From positions 1 to 64,000 of the forward strand of contig NZ_LMDA01000013.1 in NCBI RefSeq assembly GCF_001424985.1: a DNA stretch of 64,000 nt, given 5' to 3'. This DNA comes from Rhizobium sp. Root1212. Lineage in GTDB: Bacteria; Pseudomonadota; Alphaproteobacteria; Rhizobiales; Rhizobiaceae. The number at the start of each line of letters is the position of its first letter. Position 1 is the first letter of the stretch. A program made the translations under genes and the position numbers. A model generated the notes under the pieces. That model was not told the origin of the DNA. It searched no databases and saw only the letters and a list, made by a program, of their open reading frames with translations. Below, in pieces: positions 53,716 through 63,667 of this stretch.

Positions 53716-56700
53716 CGCGCTACGCCGAACTTCAGGTCACGACGCATTTCAGCTTTCTAAGGGGTGCATCCAGCGCCGACGAACTGTTCGCGACGGCGGC
53801 CGCACTCGGAATCGACGCGCTCGGCGTCGTCGACCGCAACAGTCTTGCCGGCGTGGTGCGTGCCTGGGAGGCGGCAAAGGCCACCGGCATTCGGCTCGTC
53901 GTCGGTTGCCGGCTCGACCTGACCGATGGCATGTCGATCCTCGTCTATCCGATGGACCGGCTCGCCTATTCGCGCCTGACGCGGCTGCTGTCTCTTGGCA
54001 AGAGCCGTGGTGGCAAAGGCAATTGTCTGATCGAATTCACTGATGTTGCCGAGCACGCGGCCGGCATGATCGGGGTGCTGGTGCCGGACGAAGCTGACGA
54101 GACTTGCGCCGTCCAGCTTCGCAAAATGGCCGAGCTATTCGGAGATCGGGCCTATGTCGGCTTGTGCCTACGCCGTCGGCCAAACGACCGCATGCGTCTG
54201 TACGGCATCGCCTCCATGGCCGCCCGCTTCAAGGTGAGAACGGTCGTCACCAACGACGTGCTGTTTCATGAGCCAAGCCGCCGGCAACTGCAGGACGTCG
54301 TCACCTGCATCCGGACGCGAACGACCATCGATGATGTCGGTTTCGACCGCGAGCGTCATGCCGACCGCTATCTGAAAGCGCCGGAGGAGATGCAACGGCT
54401 TTTTGCCGAATATCCTGAAGCACTCGCCCGCGGACGCGAGATTGTCAATCGCTGCAAGTTCGACCTCAAGGAACTGCAGTACCAATATCCGGAGGAGGCC
54501 ATTGTCCCCGGTCTCGATCCGCAGCAGTCGCTGATCAAGTTCACTTGGGAGGGGGCGGCGGCTCGCTACCCCGAGGGCGTGCCTGACAAGGTCCGGGAAT
54601 CCCTGTGCGACGAGCTGGAACTGATCCGGGCGATGAACTATGCGCCCTATTTCCTCACAGTCTATTCGATTGTCCGGTTCGCCCGCTCGAAGGGGATTCT
54701 GTGCCAGGGTAGGGGCTCGGCTGCCAATTCGGCCGTCTGCTATTGCTTGGGCGTTACCTCCATCGATCCTGACACCAACGATCTGCTCTTCGAACGCTTT
54801 ATCAGCCAGCAGCGCGACGAGCCGCCCGATATCGATGTCGATTTCGAGCACGAGCGCCGCGAAGAGGTGATCCAGTGGATCTATGAGACCTATGGCCGGC
54901 GTCGGGCCGCTTTGTGTGCGACCGTCACCCGCTACCGCGCTAAAGGCGCGTTGCGCGACGTTGGCAAGGCGCTCGGTCTGCCGGAAGATATGATCAGTCA
55001 GCTGTCATCCGGCGTATGGGGTTGGTCTGAAGGTGTATCCGAGCGTCAGCTGAAGGAGAACAATCTCAATGCAGCCGATTATCGCCTGAAGCTAACTCTG
55101 GAATTGGCGCACCATTTGATGGGGGCGCCGCGCCATCTCGGCCAGCATCCAGGCGGCTTCGTCCTGACCCATGACAGGCTCGACGATCTCGTACCGATCG
55201 AGCCGGCACGTATGGACGACCGGCAAGTAATCGAGTGGGATAAAGACGACATCGAAGCGCTGAAGTTCATGAAGGTCGATGTGCTCGCGCTCGGGATGCT
55301 GACCTGCATGGCCAAGGCCTTTGCCCTGATGGCGGAGCACAAGGGCGACGTCCGCGATCTCGCCTCCATTCCGGCCGAGGATCCGCGCACTTATGCCATG
55401 ATCCGCAAAGCCGACACGCTCGGCACCTTCCAGATCGAGAGCCGCGCGCAAATGTCCATGCTGCCGCGCCTCAAACCTCAAACCTTTTACGATCTGGTTA
55501 TCCAGGTGGCGATTGTTCGACCCGGGCCGATCCAGGGTGACATGGTGCATCCCTACCTCCGCCGGCGCGAAGGAAAGGAGCGAGTCGAATATCCGACGCC
55601 GCAGCTGGAGGCGGTTCTTTCGAAAACCCTTGGCATACCGCTGTTCCAGGAGAGCGCCATGAAGGTAGCGATGGTCTGTGCGGGTTTTACCGGCGGGGAG
55701 GCGGACCAGTTGCGGAAATCCATGGCGACCTTCAAGTTCTCAGGCGGGGTCTCGAAATTCAAGGACAAGCTCGTGGCGGGCATGGTCAAGAACGGCTACT
55801 CGGATGATTTCGCCGAGCGCACGTTTTCGCAGCTGGAAGGCTTTGGCAGCTACGGATTCCCGGAAAGCCATGCGGCGAGTTTCGCGTTGATCGCCTACGC
55901 GTCAAGCTGGGTCAAATGCCACCACCCGGACGCCTTTTGCGCCGCGCTTTTGAATTCGCAGCCGATGGGTTTTTACGCTCCCGCCCAAATCGTGTCCGAC
56001 GCGCGGGCGCACGGCGTCGAAGTACGGCCCGTCTGCATCAATAAAAGCCGCTGGGACTGCACGCTTGAGGACGCCGGCGACGGCAGCCTGAAAGCCGTGC
56101 GCTTGGGCATGCGGATGGTGAAGGGGCTCTCAATCGCGGATGCTGCGCGGATCGTAGCTGCGCGGGCCGACGAACCTTTCGCATCACCCGACGATCTCTG
56201 GCGCCGATCCGGTGTGCCGACAGCCGCCCTCGTGAAGCTCGCCTATGCCGATGCCTTCCTGCCGTCGTTACAGCGCCAGCGCCGCGATGCGCTATGGGCT
56301 ATTAAGGCGCTGCGCGACGAGCCGCTTGAGCTATGGGCCGCGGCCGCCGAGCGCGAGGCGCGGCAGGTTGCTGAAGTGCAGGAGCCCTCGGTTGCTTTGC
56401 CCTTGATGAAGGCAGGGCACGAGGTCGTGGAGGACTATTCCCATATCGGCCTCACCCTCCGCCAACATCCGGTCGCCTTCCTGCGAAAGGACCTTCGCGA
56501 GAAGCGCATGGTCACATGTGCCGAAGCCATGGCCGCGCGGGACGGGCGCTGGTTGATGACCGGCGGGCTGGTGCTTGTGCGCCAGCGCCCGGGTTCCGCC
56601 AAGGGTGTCATGTTCATGACGATCGAAGATGAGACGGGCATCGTCAATGCGGTGGTCTGGCCAACATTATTCGAGTGCCAGCGCCGGCTTGTGCTTTCGG

Positions 56701-56975
56701 CCTCGATGCTGGCGATCGACGGCAAAATCCAGCGGGAAGGGGACGTGGTCCATCTTGTCGCACAGCGGCTGGTCGATCTATCCGATGATCTGGATCAGCT
56801 CGGTGAGCGGGGGGATTCGTTTCCGCTTCCGCACGGGCGCGGCGATGAATTCGCGCATGGGAATGGGGCGCCGGATGCCAGAGATCGACCAAAACCAGCG
56901 GCGCCTGCGCGGGACATTTTTATACCTGATCTGCTCATCGACCGGCTGAATGTGAAGAGCCGGAATTTTCACTAG
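53712..56975 (+). CDS. dnaE2: Error-prone DNA polymerase DnaE2 (ImuC)
   Basis: 1087-aa C-family polymerase of the mutasome. PHP domain at the start ([20 protein letters not shown]), palm with catalytic Asp pair in [41 protein letters not shown] and the fingers with [18 protein letters not shown], helix-hairpin-helix, and OB domain ([17 protein letters not shown]). It gives SOS mutagenesis together with ImuA/ImuB under the LexA box at 51469. The C-terminal tail is short, and the tau-binding end of DnaE1 is absent. Confidence 0.95.
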   Translation: MTRYAELQVTTHFSFLRGASSADELFATAAALGIDALGVVDRNSLAGVVRAWEAAKATGIRLVVGCRLDLTDGMSILVYPMDRLAYSRLTRLLSLGKSRGGKGNCLIEFTDVAEHAAGMIGVLVPDEADETCAVQLRKMAELFGDRAYVGLCLRRRPNDRMRLYGIASMAARFKVRTVVTNDVLFHEPSRRQLQDVVTCIRTRTTIDDVGFDRERHADRYLKAPEEMQRLFAEYPEALARGREIVNRCKFDLKELQYQYPEEAIVPGLDPQQSLIKFTWEGAAARYPEGVPDKVRESLCDELELIRAMNYAPYFLTVYSIVRFARSKGILCQGRGSAANSAVCYCLGVTSIDPDTNDLLFERFISQQRDEPPDIDVDFEHERREEVIQWIYETYGRRRAALCATVTRYRAKGALRDVGKALGLPEDMISQLSSGVWGWSEGVSERQLKENNLNAADYRLKLTLELAHHLMGAPRHLGQHPGGFVLTHDRLDDLVPIEPARMDDRQVIEWDKDDIEALKFMKVDVLALGMLTCMAKAFALMAEHKGDVRDLASIPAEDPRTYAMIRKADTLGTFQIESRAQMSMLPRLKPQTFYDLVIQVAIVRPGPIQGDMVHPYLRRREGKERVEYPTPQLEAVLSKTLGIPLFQESAMKVAMVCAGFTGGEADQLRKSMATFKFSGGVSKFKDKLVAGMVKNGYSDDFAERTFSQLEGFGSYGFPESHAASFALIAYASSWVKCHHPDAFCAALLNSQPMGFYAPAQIVSDARAHGVEVRPVCINKSRWDCTLEDAGDGSLKAVRLGMRMVKGLSIADAARIVAARADEPFASPDDLWRRSGVPTAALVKLAYADAFLPSLQRQRRDALWAIKALRDEPLELWAAAAEREARQVAEVQEPSVALPLMKAGHEVVEDYSHIGLTLRQHPVAFLRKDLREKRMVTCAEAMAARDGRWLMTGGLVLVRQRPGSAKGVMFMTIEDETGIVNAVVWPTLFECQRRLVLSASMLAIDGKIQREGDVVHLVAQRLVDLSDDLDQLGERGDSFPLPHGRGDEFAHGNGAPDARDRPKPAAPARDIFIPDLLIDRLNVKSRNFH

Positions 56976-57858
56976 TTCTCGATAATCGGGACTTAGAGGC
57001 CGATGTATCGATCGAATGTCCACATCGATAGCATCCGGAGTTCGCCTCTGTGCCGATCTGGCGTCCTATCGCTGCCGTTCCTCGGGGACATTTACTGCGA
57101 CTTTACGACACTTGTAGAACGATCAACATCTCCACCTCCATCCATCATCCGACGCGCCATCCATTGAGCATTCAGCAAGGAGAGTGACCCAAGTTGACCT
57201 GAGCTCGCCCGGTGCACGGGACTACGCTATAGTCTGCGCGTGCAGCAGTATTTGTCCATCCGCTACTCCGAGAGGTGGCAGAAGCTGGCATAGAGCCTTC
57301 TGTCGGAAATGTCGGCGACAGTTACGACAAGGAAGTCCTTCCGAAACCCATGCAGCCTCTCGGAGGATCGCTATCAGAACGGGCTGGGCTTCGAGAAGTT
57401 CTACGGCTCGGTCCGACGTCAAAGCTTCCAACATCCATGGCGATCGTTCGTTTCCGCAGCATCTCTCAGGTGGTGGCCGACCGCAAGGAACTCGCGGCCT
57501 TCGCGTGCGACACCTCATTCGGGCTGCCATCCGACACAATCACGCTCAGCGGCTCGACAGTGACTAAACTCGATCGTTCCCCGCAAGCCGTTAGAGCGGC
57601 GCTCCCGCAAGCTGTTCAATCCGCCGTTCCAACGGATTCGCGGACATATGGACCTGCAGAATGCGGTCTGGTCGGACGGAGACATAAGCGTTTAAGAACC
57701 AGATCGTCGATTTTGCTGAGGCGCCCTTGGCCACGAGACGATCCGATGCCTGCCCTGGGGCCACTTGCGGGCCAGAGCTTGCTGTGTCAGCCCCCTTGAG
57801 GGCCAAACACCGCGATCTATATGCTTCTCACTGCTTACTCACAATATATAGGTACAAC
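56976..57858. other. Gap of 883 bp with an IS3 transposase relic
   Basis: Between dnaE2 and the KaiC-like gene. The only recognised piece is the IS3 fragment at 57246-57335. A minus-strand reading around 57325-57470 (LTSDRAVELLEAQPVLIAI) looks like coding debris of an unnamed protein. The rest is unassigned. Confidence 0.4.
57246..57335 (+). mobile_element. IS3-family transposase (orfB) relic
   Basis: QYLSIRYSER (57246-57275) and, in the next frame, VAEAGIEPSVGNVGDSYDK (57275-57331) together copy the catalytic-core stretch of IS3 orfB, where the family reads GSVGDSYDNALAE. A frame change joins them and both sides are lost. It is a short dead fragment. Confidence 0.65.
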
Positions 57859-59379
57859 ATGTCGGAAGCACCAGATGAAGTGGAGACGATCGACACGCCG
57901 CGTATTTCCACCGGAGTCGATGGCCTTGATGTGATCCTCGAGGGTGGCGTGGACGAAAACCGCTTGTACCTCTACGAGGGCCGCCCCGGCACAGGCAAGA
58001 CCACGATAGCCTTACAATTTCTCCTTGAAGGCGCTCGGCAACGTGAGCGAGTGCTGTACATCACGCTGTCGGAGACGGAAAGCGAACTGCAGCTCGTCGC
58101 CAAACGCCACGGCTGGTCGCTCGACGGCGTCAGCCTCTTCGAACTTGTTCCCCCGGAAACGACGCTCGATCCGGATCGCGAGCTGACGGTGTTTCACCCG
58201 GCGGAGATGGAACTGAACGAGACGACAAAGCTCATCCTCGACCGGGTATCCGAGCTCAACCCGAAGCGAGTCGTCATCGACAGCCTATCCGAGTTGCGCC
58301 TCCTCGCCCATAGTCCTCTGCGTTACCGCCGGCAAGTGCTTGCGCTGAAGCACTACTTCACCAGCCGGCAGTGCACGGTCATTCTTCTGGACGATTTGTC
58401 GTCTCAGCAAAACGATCTGCAGCTCCATTCCATTGCGCATGGTGTCGTCTTGCTGGAGCAGACCGCGATCGACTATGGCGCGGAACGTCGCCGCCTTCGG
58501 GTTGTAAAGATGCGCGGCATCAAGTTTCGCGGTGGCTACCATGATTTTATCATCGAGAAGGGCGGGCTCCACGTCTTCCCCCGGCTGATCGCAGCAAATC
58601 ACCATCTTGCGTTTGAGGAGGAGTTTACCTCGAGCGGCATCGCAGAACTCGATCAGATGCTGGGTGGCGGGCTCGAGCGTGGAACGAACGCCTTGTTTCT
58701 CGGCGCGGCCGGGGTGGGAAAATCGTCGCTCGCCCTGACCTATGCACTGGCGGCCGCCGACCGCGGCGAGCATGCCGTCATCTACGCTTTCGACGAAGGG
58801 CGGGGAACCCTGCAGGCGCGAGCCAGGACTCTCGGCTTCGATTTGCAGAAACATCTGCAAAGCGGGATGATCCGCTTGCAGCAGATCGATCCGGCGGAAA
58901 TGTCGCCGGGAGAGTTCACCGCCAACGTCCAGAGAAGCGTCGAGAACGATGGTGCCCGCGTCATCGTTATCGACAGCTTGAACGGCTACATGAATGCGAT
59001 GCCGGACGAGCGTTTCCTGATCCTGCAGATGCACGAACTGCTGACCTACCTCGGCCAGCGCGGCGTAGTGACAATCCTTGTTCTCGCTCAACACGGGCTC
59101 GTCGGCCCTCTCGAAGCGCCGCTCGATCTCAGCTACCTCAGCGATGCCGTTGTGATGCTGCGTTATTTCGAGGTGCACGGCACGGTTCGCCGAGCGATCT
59201 CGGTCGTCAAAAAGCGAAGTGGCGAGCACGAGCATAGCGTTCGCGAATTCAGCCTGTCCGATAAAGGCATACAACTCGGGCCGCCGACGGCCGGCTTCAT
59301 CGGCGTGCTGGCGGGATCTCCCCATTTTAACGCAGCTCCAGCAGTAAATTCAGTTGACGGACATGATGGTGGCAAGTGA
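57859..59379 (+). CDS. Double-KaiC-domain ATPase
   Basis: 506-aa KaiC/RadA-like ATPase with two RecA-type domains. Domain 1 has TGVDGLDVILEGG, Walker A GRPGTGKTT (41-49) and acid LSETESELQLV. Domain 2 has GIAELDQMLGGGL and Walker A GAAGVGKSS (about 283), VIYAFDEGRGTL, VIVIDSLNGYMNAMPDE. No KaiA or KaiB gene is present, so this is the KaiC-like signalling class rather than a clock. Its end overlaps the start of a hybrid histidine kinase, which suggests the two act together. ATG 57859 is 44 codons inside a longer open frame; the rest lacks coding character. Confidence 0.9.
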   Translation: MSEAPDEVETIDTPRISTGVDGLDVILEGGVDENRLYLYEGRPGTGKTTIALQFLLEGARQRERVLYITLSETESELQLVAKRHGWSLDGVSLFELVPPETTLDPDRELTVFHPAEMELNETTKLILDRVSELNPKRVVIDSLSELRLLAHSPLRYRRQVLALKHYFTSRQCTVILLDDLSSQQNDLQLHSIAHGVVLLEQTAIDYGAERRRLRVVKMRGIKFRGGYHDFIIEKGGLHVFPRLIAANHHLAFEEEFTSSGIAELDQMLGGGLERGTNALFLGAAGVGKSSLALTYALAAADRGEHAVIYAFDEGRGTLQARARTLGFDLQKHLQSGMIRLQQIDPAEMSPGEFTANVQRSVENDGARVIVIDSLNGYMNAMPDERFLILQMHELLTYLGQRGVVTILVLAQHGLVGPLEAPLDLSYLSDAVVMLRYFEVHGTVRRAISVVKKRSGEHEHSVREFSLSDKGIQLGPPTAGFIGVLAGSPHFNAAPAVNSVDGHDGGK

Positions 59380-61048
59380 ATTCGACCCCGTTCTCGTATT
59401 TGCTCCGGTGGGCCGGGATGCGGCCGCGTCCGTCGAGTTGCTCATGCGCAATGGCATGGCTGCCAAAACATGTCGTGATCTATCCGCGTTTGTCAGAGAA
59501 CTTGAAACCGGCGCATCAGCAGCGTTTCTTGCCGAGGAAGCGCTGTTTGGAACGGATGCCAGCTCGTTATATACATGGGTCGCTGACCAGCCACCGTGGT
59601 CGGACCTCCCCTTTATTTTGCTCACCAGCCGCCAGGCGCAGACGGGCATAGAAGTGTGGCGGCAAGGCGTGATCGCCAAACTGCGCAATGTGGCGCTGCT
59701 GGAGCGGCCGGTTCAGGCACTCACGCTCGTCAGCAGCTTGCAATCAGCACTGCGTGCAAGGGCACGGCAGTTGCAACTGCGCGCGCTGCTTGAGGAACGC
59801 GAGCAAGTCGCGCAGGAATTGGAACGTCAGGTGGTCGCTCGCACCAAGGAGCTCGAAGCGTCTAACACAGCTCTACGGGACCAGATCGGTGTCCGGGCGG
59901 AGGTCGAGGCGAAACTTCGTCAGGCTCAGAAGATCGAAGCCATCGGTCAGTTGACGGGTGGCGTCGCGCATGACTTCAACAACCTTCTCATGGTCATTTC
60001 CGGTGGTTTGGAAATGCTTGACCGCCAAGCGGACCCGGCACGGCGCAAGCGGCTGATGGACGGGATGCGGCAGGCTACTGAACGGGGATCGGGCCTGACC
60101 CGACAGCTGCTGGCTTTCTCCCGGCGTCAGGAGCTCAAACCACAAACTGTCGACCTGGCGCGCCAGATCGGCGGCATGCGCGAGTTGCTGGACCGGAGCT
60201 TGAGGGGCGACGTCCACGTTATCATTGATCTCTCACCAGGCTTGTGGCCTGTCAAAGTCGATGCCAGCGAACTTGAACTTGTGGTTTTGAACCTCGCGGT
60301 CAATGCCCGCGACGCGATGCCAAAAGGGGGCACAATCAAGATTACCGCCGAGAATAAATCGGCAACGGCAGAAGCTGACAGTCACGGTGACTTTGTTCGC
60401 CTCGTCGTCGCTGACGATGGCTGCGGAATGACGCCTGAGGTGCAGGCGAGGGTATTCGAGCCCTTCTTCACGACGAAAGACATCGGCAAGGGATCGGGTC
60501 TTGGTCTCGCGCAGGTTCACGGCTTCGCTCAGCAATCCGGAGGAACGGTCGAGATAGAAAGTCAAGTTGGGAAAGGTACCAAGATCTCGCTCCTGCTGCC
60601 GCGTTCTCTGGACCGTCCTGCATCGGATGAGCATCACCTCGTCGACCTGCATGTCGCGAGGCGGCGAGCAGAAGCTGCTGGTAGCGTGCTGCTGGTCGAA
60701 GATGACGACGAAGTCGCAGCGCTCGTCGCCGAGATGCTCGACGAGCTCGGGTTCGAGGTGGTGCGCGCGGCTACGGCGGCAGCTGCCCTTGGCGCCTTGG
60801 CAAACGGCCGCAGCGTCGACCTTGTGTTCTCGGACATCATGATGCCAGGCGGGATGAACGGCGTAGAGCTCGCGAAGGAGATCCGGTTCCGACGGGGCGA
60901 TTTACCCATCCTGCTCACCAGCGGCTATTCGGAGGTGGCAAAACAGGACGCTGAGGCACAGGGGATTAACATCCTGCGCAAGCCGTATCAATTGGCGGAG
61001 CTTGAAGAGGCAATCCGGCGAACCATGGCCGGAGGAGATGGAAATTGA
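59363..61048 (+). CDS. Hybrid histidine kinase with C-terminal receiver
   Basis: 561-aa cytosolic kinase. Residues 1-130 form a receiver-like fold lacking clear Asp motifs, then a coiled-coil (LLEEREQVAQELERQVVART), HisKA VAHDFNNLLMVISGGLEM (His about 202), N box VNARDAMPKGG, G1 VADDGCGMTP, G2 GKGSGLGLAQ and a receiver domain (VLLVEDDDEVAAL, DIMMPGGMNG). It overlaps the KaiC-like gene by 17 bp, so they are translationally coupled; likely KaiC-like ATPase output goes through this kinase. Confidence 0.9.
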   Translation: MMVASEFDPVLVFAPVGRDAAASVELLMRNGMAAKTCRDLSAFVRELETGASAAFLAEEALFGTDASSLYTWVADQPPWSDLPFILLTSRQAQTGIEVWRQGVIAKLRNVALLERPVQALTLVSSLQSALRARARQLQLRALLEEREQVAQELERQVVARTKELEASNTALRDQIGVRAEVEAKLRQAQKIEAIGQLTGGVAHDFNNLLMVISGGLEMLDRQADPARRKRLMDGMRQATERGSGLTRQLLAFSRRQELKPQTVDLARQIGGMRELLDRSLRGDVHVIIDLSPGLWPVKVDASELELVVLNLAVNARDAMPKGGTIKITAENKSATAEADSHGDFVRLVVADDGCGMTPEVQARVFEPFFTTKDIGKGSGLGLAQVHGFAQQSGGTVEIESQVGKGTKISLLLPRSLDRPASDEHHLVDLHVARRRAEAAGSVLLVEDDDEVAALVAEMLDELGFEVVRAATAAAALGALANGRSVDLVFSDIMMPGGMNGVELAKEIRFRRGDLPILLTSGYSEVAKQDAEAQGINILRKPYQLAELEEAIRRTMAGGDGN

Positions 61049-61583
61049 GGGTGAAACAGATCATAGCGGAAGCGGATCGCCCGCATCGAACATCCAGGAT
61101 GGACCGTGCTTCCTCTCGCCGGCCATATGTAGGCCTATGCTGCCAGCTATCACGCGCCAACTTTGGTCAATTACCCATTGTTTGATTTCTCGGCATATCC
61201 CTGCAATATAAACCCGCGGTGTTCTGTAGCGTCGCACCGACGTCACATTGTAGGCCTTGACGATGTGAATGGACGTCCAAGGGATTGGTCGCAGATACCC
61301 TTTGAAATGGGCAGGTCCCATCATGACGTGCCGGTGAGAGCTTTAAACTGGCGCGCAGCTGCGACAAGTTCATCCAATCCCCCAGTCCTGTCAAGTTCCA
61401 GATACACGGAGAACTCTATCGTAAACGATAGCAAGGTGGACGCCATGTCGAGCTCCTTCGAAACCTTGCGACGGGGGCTTTGGCCTCTACCGAGCGCAAG
61501 TGCCGGAGAAGCTTTATGTTGTCTTCTCATCCAGAGCGATTAGAAGTCGGAAATGAGAACATGGTGGTACGGGTGGGAGAACC
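61049..61583. other. Gap of 535 bp with one small minus-strand frame
   Basis: Contains the 41-aa candidate at 61321-61446 with a good ribosome site. The remainder shows no feature I recognise. Confidence 0.4.
61321..61446 (-). CDS. Possible 41-aa protein
   Basis: MASTLLSFTIEFSVYLELDR then TGGLDELVAAARQFKALTGTS. AAGGAG stands six bases before ATG 61446, the best-looking site in the gap. The peptide is hydrophobic/amphipathic with no named family. It lies between two kinase genes and is read opposite to them. It is short enough that chance cannot be excluded. Confidence 0.42.
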   Translation of the reverse strand: MASTLLSFTIEFSVYLELDRTGGLDELVAAARQFKALTGTS

Positions 61584-63110
61584 ATGGACGAGAACGACCT
61601 AAACAGCGAGCAGCGCTACCGACTTCTGATCGAAGCGATCACCGACTACGCGATCTACATGCTCGACAGGGGCGGCTTCGTCACAAGCTGGAACGCTGGC
61701 GCCGAGCGGCTGAAAGGGTACACGGAATCTGAGATCGTCGGGCGACACTTCTCAACCTTTTACACGGACGAGGATCGTGCCGCGGAGCTCCCTGCAAAAG
61801 CGCTCCAAATCGCTGAGCAGGAAGGCCGCTTCGAGCGCGAAGGTTGGCGCCAGCGGAAGGATGGTTCCCGCTTCTGGGCGAATGTCATCATCGATCCGAT
61901 CAGGAACGCCGACGGCGAGCTCATCGGTTTTGCGAAAATCACCCGAGACATCAGCGAAAAGCGCGCCGCCCAGGAGGCAATTTTTCAATCTCAGAAGATG
62001 GAGGCCGTCGGACAGCTCACTGGCGGGCTCGCCCATGACTTCAACAACCTCCTGACGGCGATCCTCGGAAGCCTCGAAATCGCAAAGAAGAGAGCAGTCC
62101 GGCCAGACGTCGCCGACCTTATCGAAAACGCCATCCAAGGCGCGCAGCGTGGGGCGACCCTTACCCAGAGGTTGCTCGCTTTCTCCCGCCGGCAGGAGCT
62201 TCAGCTCGGTTCCGTTGATGTTGGCAATCTGGTCAGGGGCATGGCGGAGCTGATGCGTCGAACAATCGGGCCGGAGGTGGTTATCACCACGCAATTTCCG
62301 TCGGAACTACCGCCTGTCCGTACGGATGCAAACCAGCTTGAGAGCGCGCTGCTTAATCTGGTCGTCAACGCTCGTGACGCCATGCCGGACGGAGGCGAGA
62401 TCGTGATTGCTGCAGAGAGGAGATCGATCGAAGCCGCGAAGGCTGGGTTGCTTCTTGCCGGGAACTATCTCTGTCTCTCCGTCAGGGATGAGGGGGAAGG
62501 AATGGACGCCGAGACGCTCGCCAATGCCACGACGCCCTTTTTTACAACGAAAGGCGTCGGCAAAGGCACGGGCCTTGGATTGCCGATGGTGCACGGTCTC
62601 ATGGCTCAATCCGGCGGTCAACTCATTCTGAAATCGGCCTTGGGCGAGGGCACGACCGCCGAGCTCTGGCTTCCGGTTACAATTGACGTTGCCGCCACCC
62701 CGGTGTCCGCCGAAGAAGTTCCCTTCGATCCAGCCCCGAGCGCTATGATGGTTCTGGTCGTCGACGATGATTCACTCGTCCTCATGAACACGGTGCTGTT
62801 GCTGGAGGATCTGGGAATGGAAACGATCCAGGCCTCTTCAGGCGAAGAAGCTCTTGAGATCCTTGGCACGGGACAGCTTCCGGATGTCGTGATCACCGAC
62901 CACGCGATGCCGAAGATGACGGGCGCGCGCCTCTGTGAAGAGATCCACGCGCGGTTTCCCACGCTTCCGGTCGTTCTTGCGACGGGCTACGCGGAACTAC
63001 CAGAGGGCACCGCTGAAATCGGCGGCGTCGTACGCTTAACGAAGCCGTTCAGCCAGAAGCAACTGTCGCGGGCGCTGGCAGAGGCCTGTCAAGGCGGACG
63101 CTGCTTCTGA
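61584..63110 (+). CDS. PAS-domain hybrid histidine kinase with receiver
   Basis: 508-aa cytosolic hybrid kinase. PAS domain (residues about 8-130) with YAIYMLDRGGFVTSWNAGAE, GYTESEIVGRHFSTFYTDED and FWANVIIDPIRNADGELIGF. HisKA LAHDFNNLLTAILGSLEI (His about 150), N box NARDAMPDGGEI, G1 VRDEGEGMDAET, G2 GKGTGLGLPMVHG, and receiver with phospho-acceptor Asp in DVVITDHAMPK (about 438). The HDFNN kinase core matches the KaiC-coupled kinase at 59363. The PAS lacks the LOV Cys motif, so flavin photochemistry of LOV type is not expected. Confidence 0.92.
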   Translation: MDENDLNSEQRYRLLIEAITDYAIYMLDRGGFVTSWNAGAERLKGYTESEIVGRHFSTFYTDEDRAAELPAKALQIAEQEGRFEREGWRQRKDGSRFWANVIIDPIRNADGELIGFAKITRDISEKRAAQEAIFQSQKMEAVGQLTGGLAHDFNNLLTAILGSLEIAKKRAVRPDVADLIENAIQGAQRGATLTQRLLAFSRRQELQLGSVDVGNLVRGMAELMRRTIGPEVVITTQFPSELPPVRTDANQLESALLNLVVNARDAMPDGGEIVIAAERRSIEAAKAGLLLAGNYLCLSVRDEGEGMDAETLANATTPFFTTKGVGKGTGLGLPMVHGLMAQSGGQLILKSALGEGTTAELWLPVTIDVAATPVSAEEVPFDPAPSAMMVLVVDDDSLVLMNTVLLLEDLGMETIQASSGEEALEILGTGQLPDVVITDHAMPKMTGARLCEEIHARFPTLPVVLATGYAELPEGTAEIGGVVRLTKPFSQKQLSRALAEACQGGRCF

Positions 63111-63208
63111 TTGATATCAGGGCGGCCGGATGGGCTCCACTGCTTGAATTTGGCTTTGAAGCGCAAGAGGCTGAGTTGTGTAGAAGCGACTCCTTCGCTA
63201 CCTACGAC

Positions 63209-63649
63209 TTAGGCGGCAGCTTCTTCCTCGATCGCCAGCTCTTTTAAGAGCGAATGGATTTCATCGCCACTTAATCGGGAAGCGTCGAAGCCGCTCGAGG
63301 AACCGATAGCGGCGAAACGCTTTGCATGGATATCCGATGCGCCGATAAAGCCCATCGCCCAGTTCGGGAACGACCGTTGGTGGATCCGGTCCAAAGCGAG
63401 CAGCGATACATCGCCGTGCCGTTCGTCCTGCTGGATGCGTTCGAACGCGGCCTCGATCTTATCAAGGGGCCCTTCCAGAACCTGGGCAAAGCACCCGGTA
63501 TTGAACAGCAGCGCCCCGGTAATCCCGTCGCGTTGGTTGTTGACCCGACTTTTGGCCAGGATCTCTTCGACGTTCGATGCGAACATCGCCTCGTCAGAAG
63601 CGATGTGGTTGCGGCTGTAATAAACGAGCCGGTACATGCCGTCGGTCAT
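63209..63649 (-). CDS. BLUF-domain blue-light receptor
   Basis: 146-aa flavin photoreceptor using the BLUF fold (residues 5-100). Key residues are present: Tyr10 in RLVYYSRN, Asn38 in NNQRDGITGALL and Gln56 in CFAQVLEG, with Trp/Met in NWAMGFIG. A 45-aa helical tail follows (IHSLLKELAIEEEAAA). It starts 18 bp after the EAL gene and is read in the same direction, so light may control c-di-GMP breakdown through the neighbour. GAGGGG precedes ATG 63649. Confidence 0.93.
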   Translation of the reverse strand: MTDGMYRLVYYSRNHIASDEAMFASNVEEILAKSRVNNQRDGITGALLFNTGCFAQVLEGPLDKIEAAFERIQQDERHGDVSLLALDRIHQRSFPNWAMGFIGASDIHAKRFAAIGSSSGFDASRLSGDEIHSLLKELAIEEEAAA

Positions 63650-63667
63650 CGGAAACCCCTCTTTTCT

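Noticed and set aside
57859-59379. Reading the double-KaiC gene as a circadian clock component
   Set aside because: No kaiA or kaiB genes nearby, and the gene is fused by overlap to a histidine kinase, as in KaiC-like signalling proteins.
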